Of a stretch of 64,000 nt of DNA, positions 46,629 to 59,022 are shown piece after piece; position 1 is the first letter of the stretch, and each line of letters starts with the position of its first letter. The notes under the pieces were generated by a model. It worked only from the letters and a program-made list of their open reading frames with translations. It was not told the DNA's origin and searched no databases. The stretch comes from Pholiota molesta. Lineage: Eukaryota > Basidiomycota > Agaricomycetes > Agaricales > Strophariaceae. Location of the stretch: assembly GCA_014925825.1 (NCBI GenBank), contig JACGCK010000184.1:1-64000 (forward strand), read 5' to 3'. Made by a program: the position numbers and the translations under genes.

Positions 46629-48732
46629 TTATCTTGAATAAGGATGAAAGCTATGTTGTCCACGAGTAGTGGCACGCGCCGGACCTAGTCCTGTATTCCC
46701 CATCATCCCATTGAAATTCGGAGCGTTACCGACAGCACGCAATCCCATCCCACTAGGTCTCGCATTTCCCAACTTTTGTGCGCCGCCCATCATACTTGGG
46801 GTATTGTGCATTCCAAGGTTTGCCACAGGGCCCATGCCCATCCGCATACCGCCCATGGCAGCCATATTCATGTTACCAACATTCGCCATTGCATCTAGTC
46901 CTCCACCCATCATGTTCATCGCAGGGACTCCAACATTACCCATGCCGTACCCGTTCATCATCATGCTCATCATAGGATTCATGCCCATCATTGCGAGCGG
47001 GGCCTGGGCCATCGAGCGCTGGTATAACATCGACATGGGGTTTTGCTGGTTCTGGAGGAGTGGAAAGTTCATAGTTGGCGCCGGCTGAACGCGTTGATCA
47101 AATGCTTCTGTTGGATTTGGGTTGATGTGTGGGCTAGATGTACGCGTTTGATCGCGTTGGCTGCGAGGCTGAGCGGCCTTGACTTCAATCTAGACGACAA
47201 ATTAGAATGCAAACATTTCCGTGTGGACAAAACAAGAGCACCTGTTTATCATCTAGCATAAGCCCAGGCTTGCCGATGAGCTGATCAGCATTGCTTGCGT
47301 CTTCAAATGTCACAAAGCCAAAGCCTTTAGAGCGCCCTGACTCGCGATCGAGCATGACAGTTGCATCAACGACTTTCCCATAGTCGGCGAAGAATTGGCG
47401 CATCGAATCAGGTGTTGTGTTCGACGACAAGCCACCCACGAAGTAACGCGTATTGCGTAGATGCTCTTCTCGGGGAATCGCACGTTTAGGATCAATCTGG
47501 TCCGAACATTCAACTATGATCCCTGATTATGATTCAACCCGCACTCACCGTCTTCCCATCCAGAGAATGCTCTCGGGATAACACGACATCGACCGCATTC
47601 GGGTCCTCAAAAGTCATGAAAGCGAAGCCACGAGACGTCCCTGCTGGATCTCGCATGATAGTACACGCATCAACCTTGTTGCAGGTGAGAACTAGTTTGC
47701 GTAATGAAATTGAGCCAAGTGATTACCTTGCCGAACTGAGAAAAATAATCCCTCAGACCCTCTGGGGAAATCAACGAAGGACAGAATCACAAAGAAAAAA
47801 GTCGATTAGCGGTTCGGATAACATAACATTATAGAAGCATATACCATCTGTCGTATCCCAATTCAAACCGCCGATAAACATTTTGCTAATGGCCGATCGG
47901 ATTGTCGGTACGATGGAGTCCAAGATCGTAATCGTAAATGTAGGGATAAGCAAGTGTAGATGTGGAAGAGGTTCGTAGTTGGGAGGAAACGCGTAAACGA
48001 TAAGCAAAATTAGTATCAAAGGACGTCATATATAGAAGATAGAGAAATGGTAGGTGTAGTCTTTTGTATCAATTCGTCATGCATGTATGCGTAACAGCAT
48101 AGGTATATGTGTTATTCGAAACATAACGTCTGGGGTTCACCGGGTCACTTGCAGATAGATGGCGACAAGCAAGGAAGGTGATGAAACGAAGCAGAAAGAC
48201 CAAGACACTCACCCAGCATCGTGCATCTCCGAGGGCTTCTTCCCGAAGACGGTATCGCTCGGTGCTCCGGGCGGCCCAAGCTTCTCCGGTGGCGCTCCAA
48301 AGGCAGGCCGCCCAGCATTCGCGCGGGGGTTGGGTGGCAACGGAATCTCCCGCCGCTGCTGGCGCTCCTGGCTGGGCGTCTGCTGGTACGCCGAGAACTG
48401 CTTCGCCACCTGCGCCGAATAGGACAGGGTGGGCGTAGCGCCAGACGGTTTCGGAGGCAGCCCCCGGTGCGCGTCTGGAGGCAGCGAGGACACTGTCTCC
48501 TCAACTTTAGCCGTAGATGCCGAAAACTGCGGCGAAGGCTCATCGAGGACAGGTTTCACGTCTGCCATGTCGTCGTGCTCCAATGGCGGCTCTTCCGAGG
48601 CACCTTGGAACTCATTTTCCTCGTCGTCGCCATAGATATCTGTAGAGTGGCGGATGTGAGCCAGCTGCGTGACATGGCCCCATTTTCTAACTCACCGCCG
48701 TAAAGATCAGAATCAATGGGGTTGGCAGCCAT
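46629..48732 (-). CDS. Hrp1/Nab4-like RNA-binding protein with two RRMs
   Basis: Seven exons on the minus strand: 48732-48696, 48639-48213, 47885-47845, 47761-47727, 47674-47549, 47496-47242, 47189-46629; all joins GT-AG and in frame, 493 aa. The N-terminal 155 residues are acidic and Pro-rich. RRM1 (about 157-235) has RNP2 MFIGGL and RNP1 RGFAFMTF; RRM2 (about 240-315) has YFVGGL and KGFGFVTF. The spacing RRM1-PKRAIPR-linker-RRM2 is characteristic of the Hrp1/hnRNP A-D group, which in yeast acts in mRNA 3'-end cleavage and export in the nucleus. The C-terminus is a Met/Gly/Asn-rich low-complexity tail ending HSFHPYSR. Introns are 52-83 nt, except intron 2 with 327 nt. Family assignment is firm; orthology to Hrp1 is inferred. 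Confidence 0.9.
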
Positions 48733-49054
48733 AGCAGAAGGGTCAGAGGAAAGAGCTTTGGAGGGGGATGATGGTGGTTTGGGGTATACAATGGATACGC
48801 GTGACAGAAGCGAACGATGTAACAGCACAGTAACACACTAAATCAGAGCCTTTGTGCCCAAGTGACTAACTATTTGAAAAATAATGATATCCACGAAAAC
48901 AAGGTATATGGTGTGGAGCAATACAACTATGAAATACTCCGTCGCAGGCTCCAAATGTAGATTATAGAAGATTAGATAGATAAAACCGCCCATCCGTCGC
49001 CCCGTGGGTTAGTATGTACTACGGCGTCCTAATTGTGCAGCAAGGCTGCTGGTA

Positions 49055-52000
49055 TTAGTGTGTTCCATTAGTAAGTGACAGTGCCCCTCCCATGGCCTGC
49101 AACTGCCGCGATCGCTCGGCGACCGCATCGTACGCGAATTTCACTGGAGGGTGGCGCCATCGCGCGTCCGTGTCGTCCTCAAAGTCCGGCTCCGAGCCAT
49201 TGGCATCCGCATACGGTATCTCTCTATCCTCATAAATGTCATCTGGGTCGAAAGCCGCTACGAAAAGATTTAAAAAATCAGCTCAAAAGCAAACAGAGGA
49301 CAAGAAACCACTCACGTCCAGACACAGGCGTCTCAGGCTCGACAAGCTTCCTCTTCCCAAGCGCCTTCGCACTCGGAACGTGCAGCTCCTCCTCTTCCTC
49401 CTCCTCGCCTGTATCTTCGCCTCGGCTATACCCCCGCTCATACCCGTGTCCCTGCCGGTAGCCATGGGCGATCCCATTCGGCGGCACGTACGTGTACGGC
49501 TCAATCCTGGGCGTCGGCGACGGCGTGCGCGAATGGAGCGGCGGCTGCGCGGGCGAGCGCGGCCCATGCGGCGCCGCAGGCGGCGGCGCGAGCGTCGTGC
49601 CCGGCAGGTTGGGGTCCGACTCGTGCGCGTGCGAGTGCTGCGAATACGAATGCGAATGCGAGTGTGCATGCTGGTGCGCCGGCGGCGGCGCCCTCGACGT
49701 GGGCACGAGCGTGGTCGGGTGCGGGGAGCGCGACCGCGACCGCGTCGGAGACGGGCTGCGCGAGGACGAGCCGCCCCCGAAGCTGGCGGTGTTCGCCTGT
49801 TCGAGCTCCATCTGTTCGCGACGCTGCATACGTCGCCAATCACCAATGAGCACCCGTGCATCGAATTCAGAAGTGCACTTACCCGTCTTTCCCTCCTCTC
49901 CTCCTTCCGGCTTCTCTCCTCCGCCTTGCGCTCTATCGCCACGCGCTCGAGATCCTCATACTGGCGCATCACTTCTATCAGCTCCTCGTTAGCGGCGAGG
50001 AGCGCGGCAAAGAGCTGTTCCTCGATGGTCTGCTCGGGTGAAGGATCAGAAATGTCGTTGTTGGAGGTCTTGCGTTGGCGGGGGGTGGCCAAGTCCTGCT
50101 CTGTCCGCGAGCGTGCCGCACCAGCGGCTGCCCAAGGGATCTGAGTAAAAAGTAGCTCTTGGGACGACTGGCATTTCATATAAAATTCCTGAAAGGCCAG
50201 TAATACTTGAGCTACACATCACCAACAAAGAGGACAAGGCAACAAACCTTGATAACATCGGCCTTCTTCAGATCCTCAGGTTTAGTGAGCGTCAAGGCTT
50301 GAGAAAGCAGCGACGCATTGCCCTGCGCGATCTTGCACTCCTGGAAAAGGCGACGAATATCCTCGTCCGGTGGAATGATGCGATTCCGTGACGGTGACTT
50401 GCGTTTCTTCACCGTGGTCTGGCAAACAAAAACACAATAAAAAAATATGCCGCTATGATCGGGAATATAGACTAACCACAGTGGGCGTTATTGCAACAGC
50501 ATCAGGAGCGACTGGACTTGGTTCCTGGTAAGACACAATGGGGACCTCATATCCGGATGATCGCACACCAGCAGAGGCCGGTGGGTTGAACATGGCATCA
50601 TCGTTATCAAAGGGCATTCCCTGCAGAGAGTTAATATGATGCTTAAAATAGCAAAGAGAATGATCACTTCGTCAGGTTTGTCGTACGGTTTCACCCGTTT
50701 CCAAAGGCCCTTGAACCCATCGCGCTCGTGTCGCGGATCTTGGTCTCGATTTCAGCCCCATCTGCATCAAAACAACGCATAAGGGAGAACGATGACTCAC
50801 TTTTACCGCTGGCATAGGCCGCCGCCGCCACGACCTCGAGTAAGCGCTCTCTTACCACTGGAGATGTTTTCGAGGAACTAAGCAGGTCCTCTAGGGTATC
50901 CAAAAACTTGCGCGAGGTAGATTGCGAGATAAATGTTTCCGTTGAATTCCGAAGCATGATCGCCCATAGCTGGTGCATATGTTACTTGAATGCGGATCGT
51001 CAAAAACCACATGAGAGAATCACATACTCTTGCCGCAGACAACTGCGCTGGGGGCTCGCCGTACCTGTGAAGGGTCAATGTCTTGAACCATGTCCCAATT
51101 AGGCAGCACAGCGTACTTGAATTCGCGCCGCAGAGCCCGAACGGCCTCTCTTGCGTTGTTTTCGCTCGCAGACGCCCGGTCGCAGACTTCGAGCACGAGA
51201 GCCCAGTCTTCTGAAGCCGTAGCGGTGAGGTAGCCTAGAAATGCAAATGAGGATGCATGATCGAGAGTGATACATAAATCGGGGCGCACCGATCATTCGA
51301 GTGAGCTCGGCCTGACCATCCTCCTCTCTGCGGCCCTCTCGGCCACGCTCGCGCTCGCGATCCCTGGCCGGGACCGCCGGATGATGTGTCTCCTTCTCCT
51401 GCCGCTCCCGTTCCTTCTCCTTGTCGCGGTCCTTGTCGCGGCCGCCCCAGAATCCGCGCTTCTCCTTCTTCTCCTTCTCGCCGCTCTCGCGTGGTAGATA
51501 ATTGAGGCTCTGATGGCCGCTCTCAGAGGCGGTGAAGCGTTCCTCCGAGTGGGACACGGGCAGGATGCCTTCGGCAGCGCGGGGCGGATCGAGGGCGCGC
51601 AGGATGCCGAGGGCAACGGGGGCACTCGGCTGGGTCTTTTTGCGGACATTCGACTGGATGTGCGCGTCACGGTCGCGATCGTGGTGGCGGATCAACTTGT
51701 TGGGGGTGGGGGTGGGGGTGGTCATGGCGGTGAAACCACTCATCGGCGACGTCGATCTGGGTGCGGTCTGTGCGCTGGCAAGGGGGCGCTCTGTACTGGG
51801 GGTAATAGAGTTGAAAGACGAGGCACGAGAGGGTCCGTGGATGATGGGTGGGGGAGGATGTGAGTTGGGCAGAGACGGGGACTCTAGAGGCGCCTGGACG
51901 ACCTCCCAGCGCTCGTCTTCGGGACGCTTGGTGGTGGGCTGGCCGTGTGGTGGGGGATGTGTGCCGTGTGTGGCAAGTTTCTGGTATAGAGGTGTGGGGA

Positions 52001-52128
52001 TAGCAGGCTTTGGTATTTCCTGAGGAGATGTTAGCTGTGTGGGTGGGCGTGGGGGCTGTACGTACGTCTGAGAAGTCCCTGGAGCCCGAGTTCGGCTTTG
52101 GGGCCTTCTTGCGGGCGAAGAGCTTCAT
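49055..52128 (-). CDS. VHS-GAT domain adaptor protein (vesicle trafficking)
   Basis: Eleven exons, minus strand: 52128-52066, 52019-51290, 51234-51117, 51064-51028, 50969-50801, 50744-50668, 50620-50477, 50418-50248, 50188-49883, 49823-49316, 49257-49055; 841 aa, introns 46-59 nt. The basic N-terminal segment (MKLFARKKAPKPNSGS) leads into a Ser/Pro and Lys/Arg/Glu-rich disordered region. The VHS-type helical domain spans about 258-398 (YLTATASEDWALVLEVCDRA, LWAIMLRNSTETFI, GLWKRVKPYDKPDEGMPFD). A GAT-like helical domain lies at about 460-590 (PDEDIRRLFQECKIAQGNAS, QLFAALLAANEELIEVM). The C-terminus is a Ser/Pro/His-rich tail. Such proteins bind ubiquitinated cargo and clathrin-type coats at endosomes/Golgi. 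The acceptor of exon 6 (after ATCGAG) is the least certain join. Closest group is probably fungal LSB5/GGA-like, not proven. Confidence 0.85.
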
Positions 52129-52225
52129 TTTGGGTATAGACTTGAGCTGGTGGCCAGCGCAGGTTGAGAGCAGAAGTAAGGGCTGATTGTAACAGGGCTG
52201 TGTCTAGTTACTCCACGTGCTACCC

Positions 52226-54221
52226 CTAATCAGATAAGATTACCGCCATCGACCCCGTCCCTTTCTCCTCCCCAAACACCACCCCCGTCGCAGCCTCCAG
52301 CGCCTCCCCCGTAAACTCATACGTCGCCACGTAGCCCGTCCAGCCCGCGTACCGCGCCCGCTGCCCGGCCAGATCATACGGGCCGCAGCTCGACATCAGA
52401 ATCACCGGCACCCCTTTGCGGCCGCTGAGCTCCAGCCGCACCAGATATTCCAATTGCCACTTGCTTAGATCGGCGTTGCGCATCACGAACATCACCCCAT
52501 CGATCCCCTCGAACAGGTCCTCCGCGATCTCATCGCCTTCAGAATACACGACGTGCTTCACCTGCGCACGCTTCGCTACCGAGTTCGCAAGCGCAAGATA
52601 CGCCGCGCCGGCCGTGTTTCTGACCCCATTTGGGCCGACCAGCGTCCCATCTTCCGAATCCACCGCCCTATTCACCGCCTGCATTCTAGGTGTCAGCAGC
52701 AGGACGCGCTGCGCGGCCAACGGGATCACCCCTCCTCCATTCCACACCACGGTCGTGCTCCGCGGATACGTTTCGCGGCTGAGCCGCAAGCTCTCCTCAT
52801 GCAACTTCGCGAAGCGCGCCTCCCAGTCCGCATGATCACCATCACCTGAGCCCTCGGCAAACACGCCCTTCATCTTCGCGATCCGCGCCCCGCTCGCCCT
52901 CAGCTCCTCTACCGAAAGCCGCCCGGCCTCGACGGCCTCGTACACCCCCTCCACCGCCTCGACATGGCGCTCGAACGTATGGCATATCATCACCACGTCC
53001 GCGCCCGCACCGAGCGCCATCTCCGCGCCGCGCCGGATCCCGCGGCCCTCCGCAATCGCGTCCATCTCCAGACAGTCCGTCACCACCACGCCCTCGAATC
53101 CCATCTCCCCGCGCAGCAGGTCCGTCGTAATCTTCCGCGAGAGCGAGCACGGCGTGTCGTCGCCCGTGATCAGCGGCAGCGCCATATGGCCCGTCATCAC
53201 GCTGGGCACGCCCGCGTCGACCAGCGCCGCGAAGGGCACGAGCTCCTCACTGCCGATCTGCGCCCGCGTCTTCGCGATGCTGGGCAGCGCGAGATGCGAG
53301 TCGACGTGCGTGTCGCCGTGCCCGGGAAAGTGCTTCGCGGTGGGCGCGACCCCGGCGGCAATTGCGCCGTGGCTCACAGCGGTTGCGAACATGGCCACCT
53401 TGTTGGGATCTGCGTGACTATTCAGCTTAGGCGCCCATCAAGTCCGATGTGGTAACTCACCGTCTCCGAATGATCGAACACCTACATCAGGACGATCGTC
53501 ATAAGCTTGATTGGATAGTAGGTACGCATAGGCACCGGACTTACCGATGACAGGATTGCGCGAATCCGTATTGACATCCGCGACCGGGCTATACACCCAG
53601 TTGATGCCCACCATCTTCAACTCGCGCGCCGACGCGTTGGACACCCTTTCCGCGATCTCGGGAGAGCCCGTCGCAGCGAGCGCCATAGCGCCTGGGCTAC
53701 ACACACGCTTTATCAGCACGGATACCGAGATCGTACCACTGAAACCTACAAAACGGCCCCAGCAGTAGGCGAGCTGAACGCGGATACCAGACCTGCATTC
53801 CTCCAATAAGCCAACCTGCACTGTGCACTGAACCCCGGCAGTAGCTTACCGTTTTCCTGATCGATACCTATGAGCAAAGGCGTTTCGTGCCCGGCGTCCT
53901 TTGCAATTTTCTGCAAATCAAGAACAAGTTTCCGTGTCTGTGCCGCGCCTGTCATAGTATCTTAGCATTAATGTCACTTCTAACTGATATAACAGCCTAC
54001 TTTGGATGTTCCGCTTCATGAGGATAACATTCCCAATATGATAATCCTGGATAAGTGTCTTGATGTTCTGCGACACCTCCAATCCGTGGAAGCCAAGGAC
54101 GAAGTGCTAGATAAGATGTCAAAAAAGAGATTCAGTGGTCTGAGCTGTATGAGAGGTAAATTAAGCGGGATACCTGGCCTATCTCGCGTTTGAGCTCATC
54201 TGTGAGTTTCGGTCCTGTCAT
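52226..54221 (-). CDS. GH3 beta-N-acetylglucosaminidase-like hydrolase
   Basis: Seven exons, minus strand: 54221-54174, 54106-54001, 53960-53850, 53792-53750, 53696-53545, 53481-53461, 53409-52226; 554 aa, introns 40-67 nt. The motif KHFPGHGDTHVDSH (residues 186-199) is the NagZ-type signature, giving the Asp197-His199 catalytic dyad; the likely nucleophile is Asp272 in VVVTDCLEMDA. IGIDQENG and DVNTDSRNPVIG are further GH3 barrel motifs. The C-terminal 200 residues resemble the second alpha/beta domain. There is no signal peptide (MTGPKLTDELKREI), so a cytosolic site is inferred. The probable role is removal of terminal N-acetylglucosamine, for example in chitin-derived or glycoconjugate turnover. 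The start shares a 355-bp divergent promoter region with the next gene. Confidence 0.88.
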
Positions 54222-54576
54222 CTTCGAGGCAAATGCGTAGGTATGGGTTGTATGTCGATGGTTGACAACTAAAATTTGCGATAAATCAACGGCAGTACAA
54301 GTCAAATAAACGAAAATACGTACTAGAAGGGTTTTATCTGTAATGGTTATCCAGATACTTGCAGTTGAGAAGGATCTTAAAAGTGCTGCTTGATATATAG
54401 GGGCTGATGGCAGATGACCTTGGCGCTGATCATCTCGGCCCGAAAAGCCTCTGCCAAGCAACGTCAAACGAATCATCTTCCACCTCCAACTCCCGACTCC
54501 CGACTCCTTCGCTCTTGCTCGTACTTTGACTTTCTATCGCAAGCTGCGAGACTGAAATCTATCTGGTTTGCCTGCC
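54222..54576. promoter_or_regulatory. Divergent intergenic region between GH3 gene and uncharacterised gene
   Basis: 355 bp separate the two oppositely directed ATGs, so it should hold both promoters. Pyrimidine-rich stretches precede the plus-strand start (TCCACCTCCAACTCC near 54480). No specific factor site can be named. Confidence 0.5.
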
Positions 54577-55959
54577 ATGGACGGATCCACGCGCGAAACT
54601 GATGCGCGACCAGCTAAGCGAAGACGCGTCGAAACGGTTATTCCGGAAGGCTTTCTCGAGAGCGCCAACGCGCCTCCGAAGCTTGTGCACAAACCCTCAG
54701 TGCCACAGTTTGCATCTGCTTTTGGCGACGTTAATACCACACCGCTTTCCAAACCCAAACCTAAGGAAACCGCACCTATGAAGGCCATGGCCAAGAAACC
54801 TCTGAGCTACCGCCTGCAAGACCCCACCTCTAATCCGCGTGACGCCGTAAAAGCCAGCTCAAGCCGGCGCAACGGCGAAGCAAACCCACCTTCAGTACTC
54901 AAGCCACCCAAGATTGTGTCCGTACAAGGCCTTCACAAGGAACTCACATTCAGCACACCGTCCAAACCCAAGCCCCAACTCCGCCCTGCGCCGCCTCCAC
55001 CGCCTTTGGCAGGCCCGAGCGTACCCAAGGCGCCCCTGCGCCAAATCGTAGCCCCCGTCTTCCCCGCACCCAAACCACCCTCGAAGGCCCTCCAGCCACT
55101 TCAACCACCCGCGAATCCCGCCGTCTCAACGTCGCGCAATCATCATCATCTGCCACCCGGCAAGGACTTGCGGACGCTCTCCACGACAGGGCTTGGAATC
55201 CTCACTGACTTGTCGTCCGAGCATGGCGCAGAAGATCTGGCGTCTATTCTGCTGCGCGACCAAAATAAAGGGCTATATGCGCAAGCGGGAGACGATGCGA
55301 CGCGCAGAGGGCTGGAGTTGAGCCCGGACAAGAGAGGCAAGGATGGTGCTGGCAAATTTGTGCGGTACGTTGACCTACCACATCTCTGTCCTCAAATGGC
55401 CGTTTAATATACCCTCAGAGGCGGCCTGGCAGCGCGCGCGTCGACATACTTCGATCGCACACGCACGGCGTTTATCCTCTGGCGGCGGGAGAAAGAACTC
55501 GAGCGGTCCCGCGCAAACACGACCCCATCAGGCGCCGAGTTCTCCGCGTCCATTCTGAAAGTGCTTTACCATTCTCCGTCGCTGAAACCGCCCATTCGAT
55601 CATCTGCAAATACCCCGCCGACGACAGTCATTGCCTTGTGCCGCATATATCAACCAAACGGGCACCCACACGCGCTATTCAAGGCGGATGAGCTGTACAA
55701 AATCGTGCTTTCGTGTCCTGGCATGCAGGCGAAAGAATTGGGGCTGGAGGCATTGGCGGAGGGGCAAACGGTGCGGGTGTATAAACCGTGGCACGAGATG
55801 CACGCGTCACAGGGGACAGCCGAAGGCACGGTGACCGTTGGCCCGCGCCTGCCTGCATCGCTGCCTCTTCCACCCTCGCAACCGCTTGCAACGCCCGACC
55901 CGCTAGACGCGCCGCTGAGCGACACTACGCTGTTCTGCTCTCGCTATTTTATTTCGTGA
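54577..55959 (+). CDS. Uncharacterised protein, probably nuclear
   Basis: Two exons: 54577-55364 and 55419-55959, GT-AG intron of 54 nt; 442 aa. The first ATG is at 54577 in CCTGCCATGG. The N-terminus has a basic AKRRRVE run (residues 13-19), a plausible nuclear localisation signal. Residues 80-190 are Pro/Lys-rich and likely disordered. The more conserved-looking C-terminal half carries FDRTRTAFILWRREKELERS, TTVIALCRIYQP, ALFKADELYKIVLSCPG and TVRVYKPWHEM, which suggests a small folded domain. I do not recognise the family. The gene is compact, intact and divergently placed to the GH3 gene. Confidence 0.8.
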
Positions 55960-56197
55960 GAGCCAGTGTCTTAGATTACTGTTTGTTACCGCGCGTGATG
56001 AATGGTGATTGGCTGAGTCAGCAGCGGAGCCCCTGTGTGTGGGCGAACAGCTCTCCTTCGCTGCCCCAATGTCCAGCCCAGCCTGACCCCGCCCCGCCGC
56101 TCATAGCCCCTTACTTCCATCGAGTTACCCCGTTGCTTTTGTTACCCAGTCTCCTGCATTCATTGGCTCATATACCCCTAGATAATCGCGAGCGAGA

Positions 56198-58345
56198 ATG
56201 CATTCAGATGCATTCGATGTGATACCCTATGAAGTGAGTTTCTTTCCCAATCCCCCAGGCCGCCCCATATCCATCGCACCCCGACCTATATCTGATCGCA
56301 TGATACCAGGACATCAAAGGGAACTGGAAGAAACTAGGATCTGGCTCATTCGGAAACGTTTGGAAAGGTGCTCATCGTCCATCTGATCTCGCAATACTCA
56401 CGCACTCAACCCATCCGTCTCCCCACTCCTACATCAGGCACCTACCTCGGCATCGACGTCGCGATTAAAGAAGTCCTCCCCTCCACCGAATACGACGTCG
56501 CCAAATACTTCGAGCGCGAATGGCGGCTCATGAAGGAATGCCGCCACCCCAACATCTGCCTCTTCATCGGGCTCAGCCGCGCCCCGCCGCCCGACAACCG
56601 CATCTTCATCATCTCCGAGTACATCGAGAACGGCAACGTGCGCATGTACATCCACGACAAGGCGCGGCCCTTCCCGTGGAGGCTCCGCCTCTCCTTCGCC
56701 ACCGACGTCGCGCGCGCGCTCGCCTACCTCCACGCCCGCAAGTGCATCCACCGCGATCTGAAGGGCGAGAACCTCCTCGTGACGACGAACGGGCGCCTCA
56801 AGATCACGGACTTTGGCTTCGCGCGCATCGCCGCGCGCAACGAGGAGGAGTCGAAACGGCTCACGTTCTGCGGGACGGACTCGTACATGTCGCCGGAGAT
56901 CCTGCTCGGGAACGAGTTCGACCTGCCCACGGACATCTTCTCGCTCGGGATCATATTCTGCGAGATCGGCTCGCGGAGGCTCGCGGACGATCACCATTTC
57001 AAGCGCACGGCGCCGACGTTTGGCATTGACGCGGAAGAGGTGAAGAAGCTCATCAGTTCAGGGTGTCCCGATGACTTTTACCAACTGTGCATCGATTGCC
57101 TGGCGCTGAACCCAGCGGAGCGGCCGACCACGCGTGATATTCTCGAGCGCCTGCAGGCTATTGAGGCGGAGGTTCTCTTGCGTCCCAGTGAAGGAGACGA
57201 CATGCATTTGGGTAGTGTCCGGTTCATGGCTGGGGGAAAACGGTCCGCGGCGGGCCCCCGGATTCCGAGCTTTGGCATGGGTGTTGGAAAAGAGATCAGA
57301 AATGGTGTGAGCTCTACGAGCTCTGAAGAGAGCGACGAGGACGACGAAGAACTCCTCGAAGCGGTGAAAGGCTTGGCCAATGTCGATCTGAAGAGCGATT
57401 GGACTGATTCCTCACTGAGTAAGTTTCCCAATGATTCGCGCCTCGCTGTTGCCGCTGATTTGAAAATTTGTGTATTCAGGTAAAGAGCCTCTTTTGAACC
57501 GTCCCACCGACGGATCCACCCTCGAATATAGCACAACCGTCATCAAATCCACCCATTCGTCCATCATATCTGCACCCTCCCTTTCCTCAATCCTCACAAT
57601 CAAGCCCACTCCTGACCCCAATAGCACTCCCGACAACGTCCTCCCCGCAACTCCGCCCTCAACTTCACCCTCACCCTCCTCCTCCGGGCTGTCGTCCGTC
57701 ATCGCCGGCCACGAAGTGACCTACACAACCGACCCGCTGGGCGGCACCTCGTCGCTCATGTCCATCGCCACGCTCGACTCGTACCACACCGCGGCCACCA
57801 ACTCGGCGGTCTCCTCCGCGTACGCCACGGAGGGCGGCTCGACGCTCCGGTCCCTGCACGGGCAGCACTCCATCGCGCCGCTGGTGCACCGGTTCACGCT
57901 GCTCAAGCCGGGCGCGCGGCAGAAGCGGGCCCACAGCGGATCGCCGTCGCCGACGAGGGGCGGGGCGGGCGGCGCTGCGGAGAGCGGGGGTATGGGGTGG
58001 AATCCGCTGGATATGATCTTCTCGAGTGGGTTGCTGGTGAGCAAATGTGATCTGTGTAATAAGCGGATTGCGTGGAAGCCTGTGCTGGAGTGCGATGATT
58101 GTGGCTTGAGGTTTGTTTGATATTCTCTTTAGAAACATCTTACCTGGCAAACTGACGAAAACTTTTGCTTCTGTCTTAGGACGCATGTGAAGTGTGGAGA
58201 GCTTGCACCGCGCGATTGCGGTCTCCGCCCGACGAGCCGCCTTACACCTCTGACGGCCATCTCGCCTTTGTCCAAAGTCAGGCAGAACGCGGCACAAGCT
58301 ACGGAGCAAATCAAGCTCAAATCATCCAGCCCCGCACGCCGATGA
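56198..58345 (+). CDS. TKL/LIMK-like protein kinase with C-terminal C1-like finger
   Basis: Five exons: 56198-56233, 56310-56367, 56438-57418, 57480-58110, 58180-58345; 623 aa, all joins GT-AG. The kinase domain (about 15-280) has the glycine loop GSGSFGNV (22-29), Lys42, the catalytic loop HRDLKGEN (136-143), DFG (156-158) and the activation end SYMSPE (180-185). The text resembles TKL-type kinases such as LIMK/TESK. The middle has acidic clusters (EESDEDDEE) and a Ser/Thr/Pro-rich linker. Near the end CDLC, CDDC, H571, C574 and C582 follow the C1 zinc-finger spacing, but the first His and usual 13-14 residue gap are not present (11 here), so lipid binding is doubtful. Ser/Thr kinase function is likely; its targets are unknown. 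Confidence 0.87.
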
Positions 58346-58815
58346 TAAAGGGTGCATCTGGCAATCATTTTCACGAATTCGAATCATTCTATTTCTCTGC
58401 CACGTCTCTGCCATGATTAATTATGATTACGACTCAAGCAACGACACGGTACAATTCCACGTACACAACACTGTTAATTTATACACACGACGCATATAGC
58501 GATAGCATTGGTCTTTTCGTCTCTGGGTTCAATCTGTTCTCATCACTGGCTTTTTTTTCTTTTTTCTCGAATTCCTTTCCCATATCATACCTTTTCATTC
58601 ATGGATGATGGCTGGCTTGTCCTGGAATGTATCTCCATTATCATAGCATAAGTAATCTCTTTCGCCTTTCCATAATACCATTGTTTCTCGCGGGAATGAC
58701 TCGCCCTCGGTGGGCTGGATGACATATCCCATCTGAGTGTGCTTTGCATCTAATCTGACATGCTGTGTTTTCTTACAAAAACCTGAGTCATAGGTCGATG
58801 GGTATAACTCGCTAA
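58346..58815. other. 3' region of the kinase gene and flank of the Ngaro element
   Basis: AT-rich, no reading frame of note. It probably holds the kinase gene 3' UTR and terminator; no canonical AATAAA is obvious. Confidence 0.4.
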
Positions 58816-59022
58816 TCGGGTTTAAATATCATTTACTCTAGTCCAATTATGCCGACACAGACTCGTGGTCACATGCGAAATTTCCCATACTGGTCCTACC
58901 GTATGGATGACTGTCATTGTGCTGGCCATGCCGCGCAATAATATTATTTGGCCACGCTGAGCTGGTCAGACCGCTCATTGCGAGACTGCCACACTTTATT
59001 TAGAAAGTCCCTCTTACTGGGT
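58816..59022 (+). repeat. Left direct repeat (A1) of the Ngaro-type element
   Basis: Identical over its visible length to 63794-64000. The true right boundary may be further right, because the comparison stops only at the window edge. Confidence 0.9.

Noticed and set aside
46669..47088. 139-codon plus-strand frame
   Set aside because: Antisense shadow of the Met/Gly-rich last exon of the Hrp1-like gene.
47771..48019. Alternative start of the Hrp1-like gene within intron 2
   Set aside because: A frame starting upstream of RRM1 exists, but the traced seven-exon model joins an acidic N-terminal exon in perfect phase; the short form remains only a possibility.
49236..50144. 302-codon plus-strand frame
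   Set aside because: Antisense of the VHS-GAT protein exons; Arg-rich text from GC-rich coding strand, with no supporting splice or domain.
56434..56997. 187-codon minus-strand frame
   Set aside because: Antisense shadow of the kinase domain exon in GC-rich DNA.
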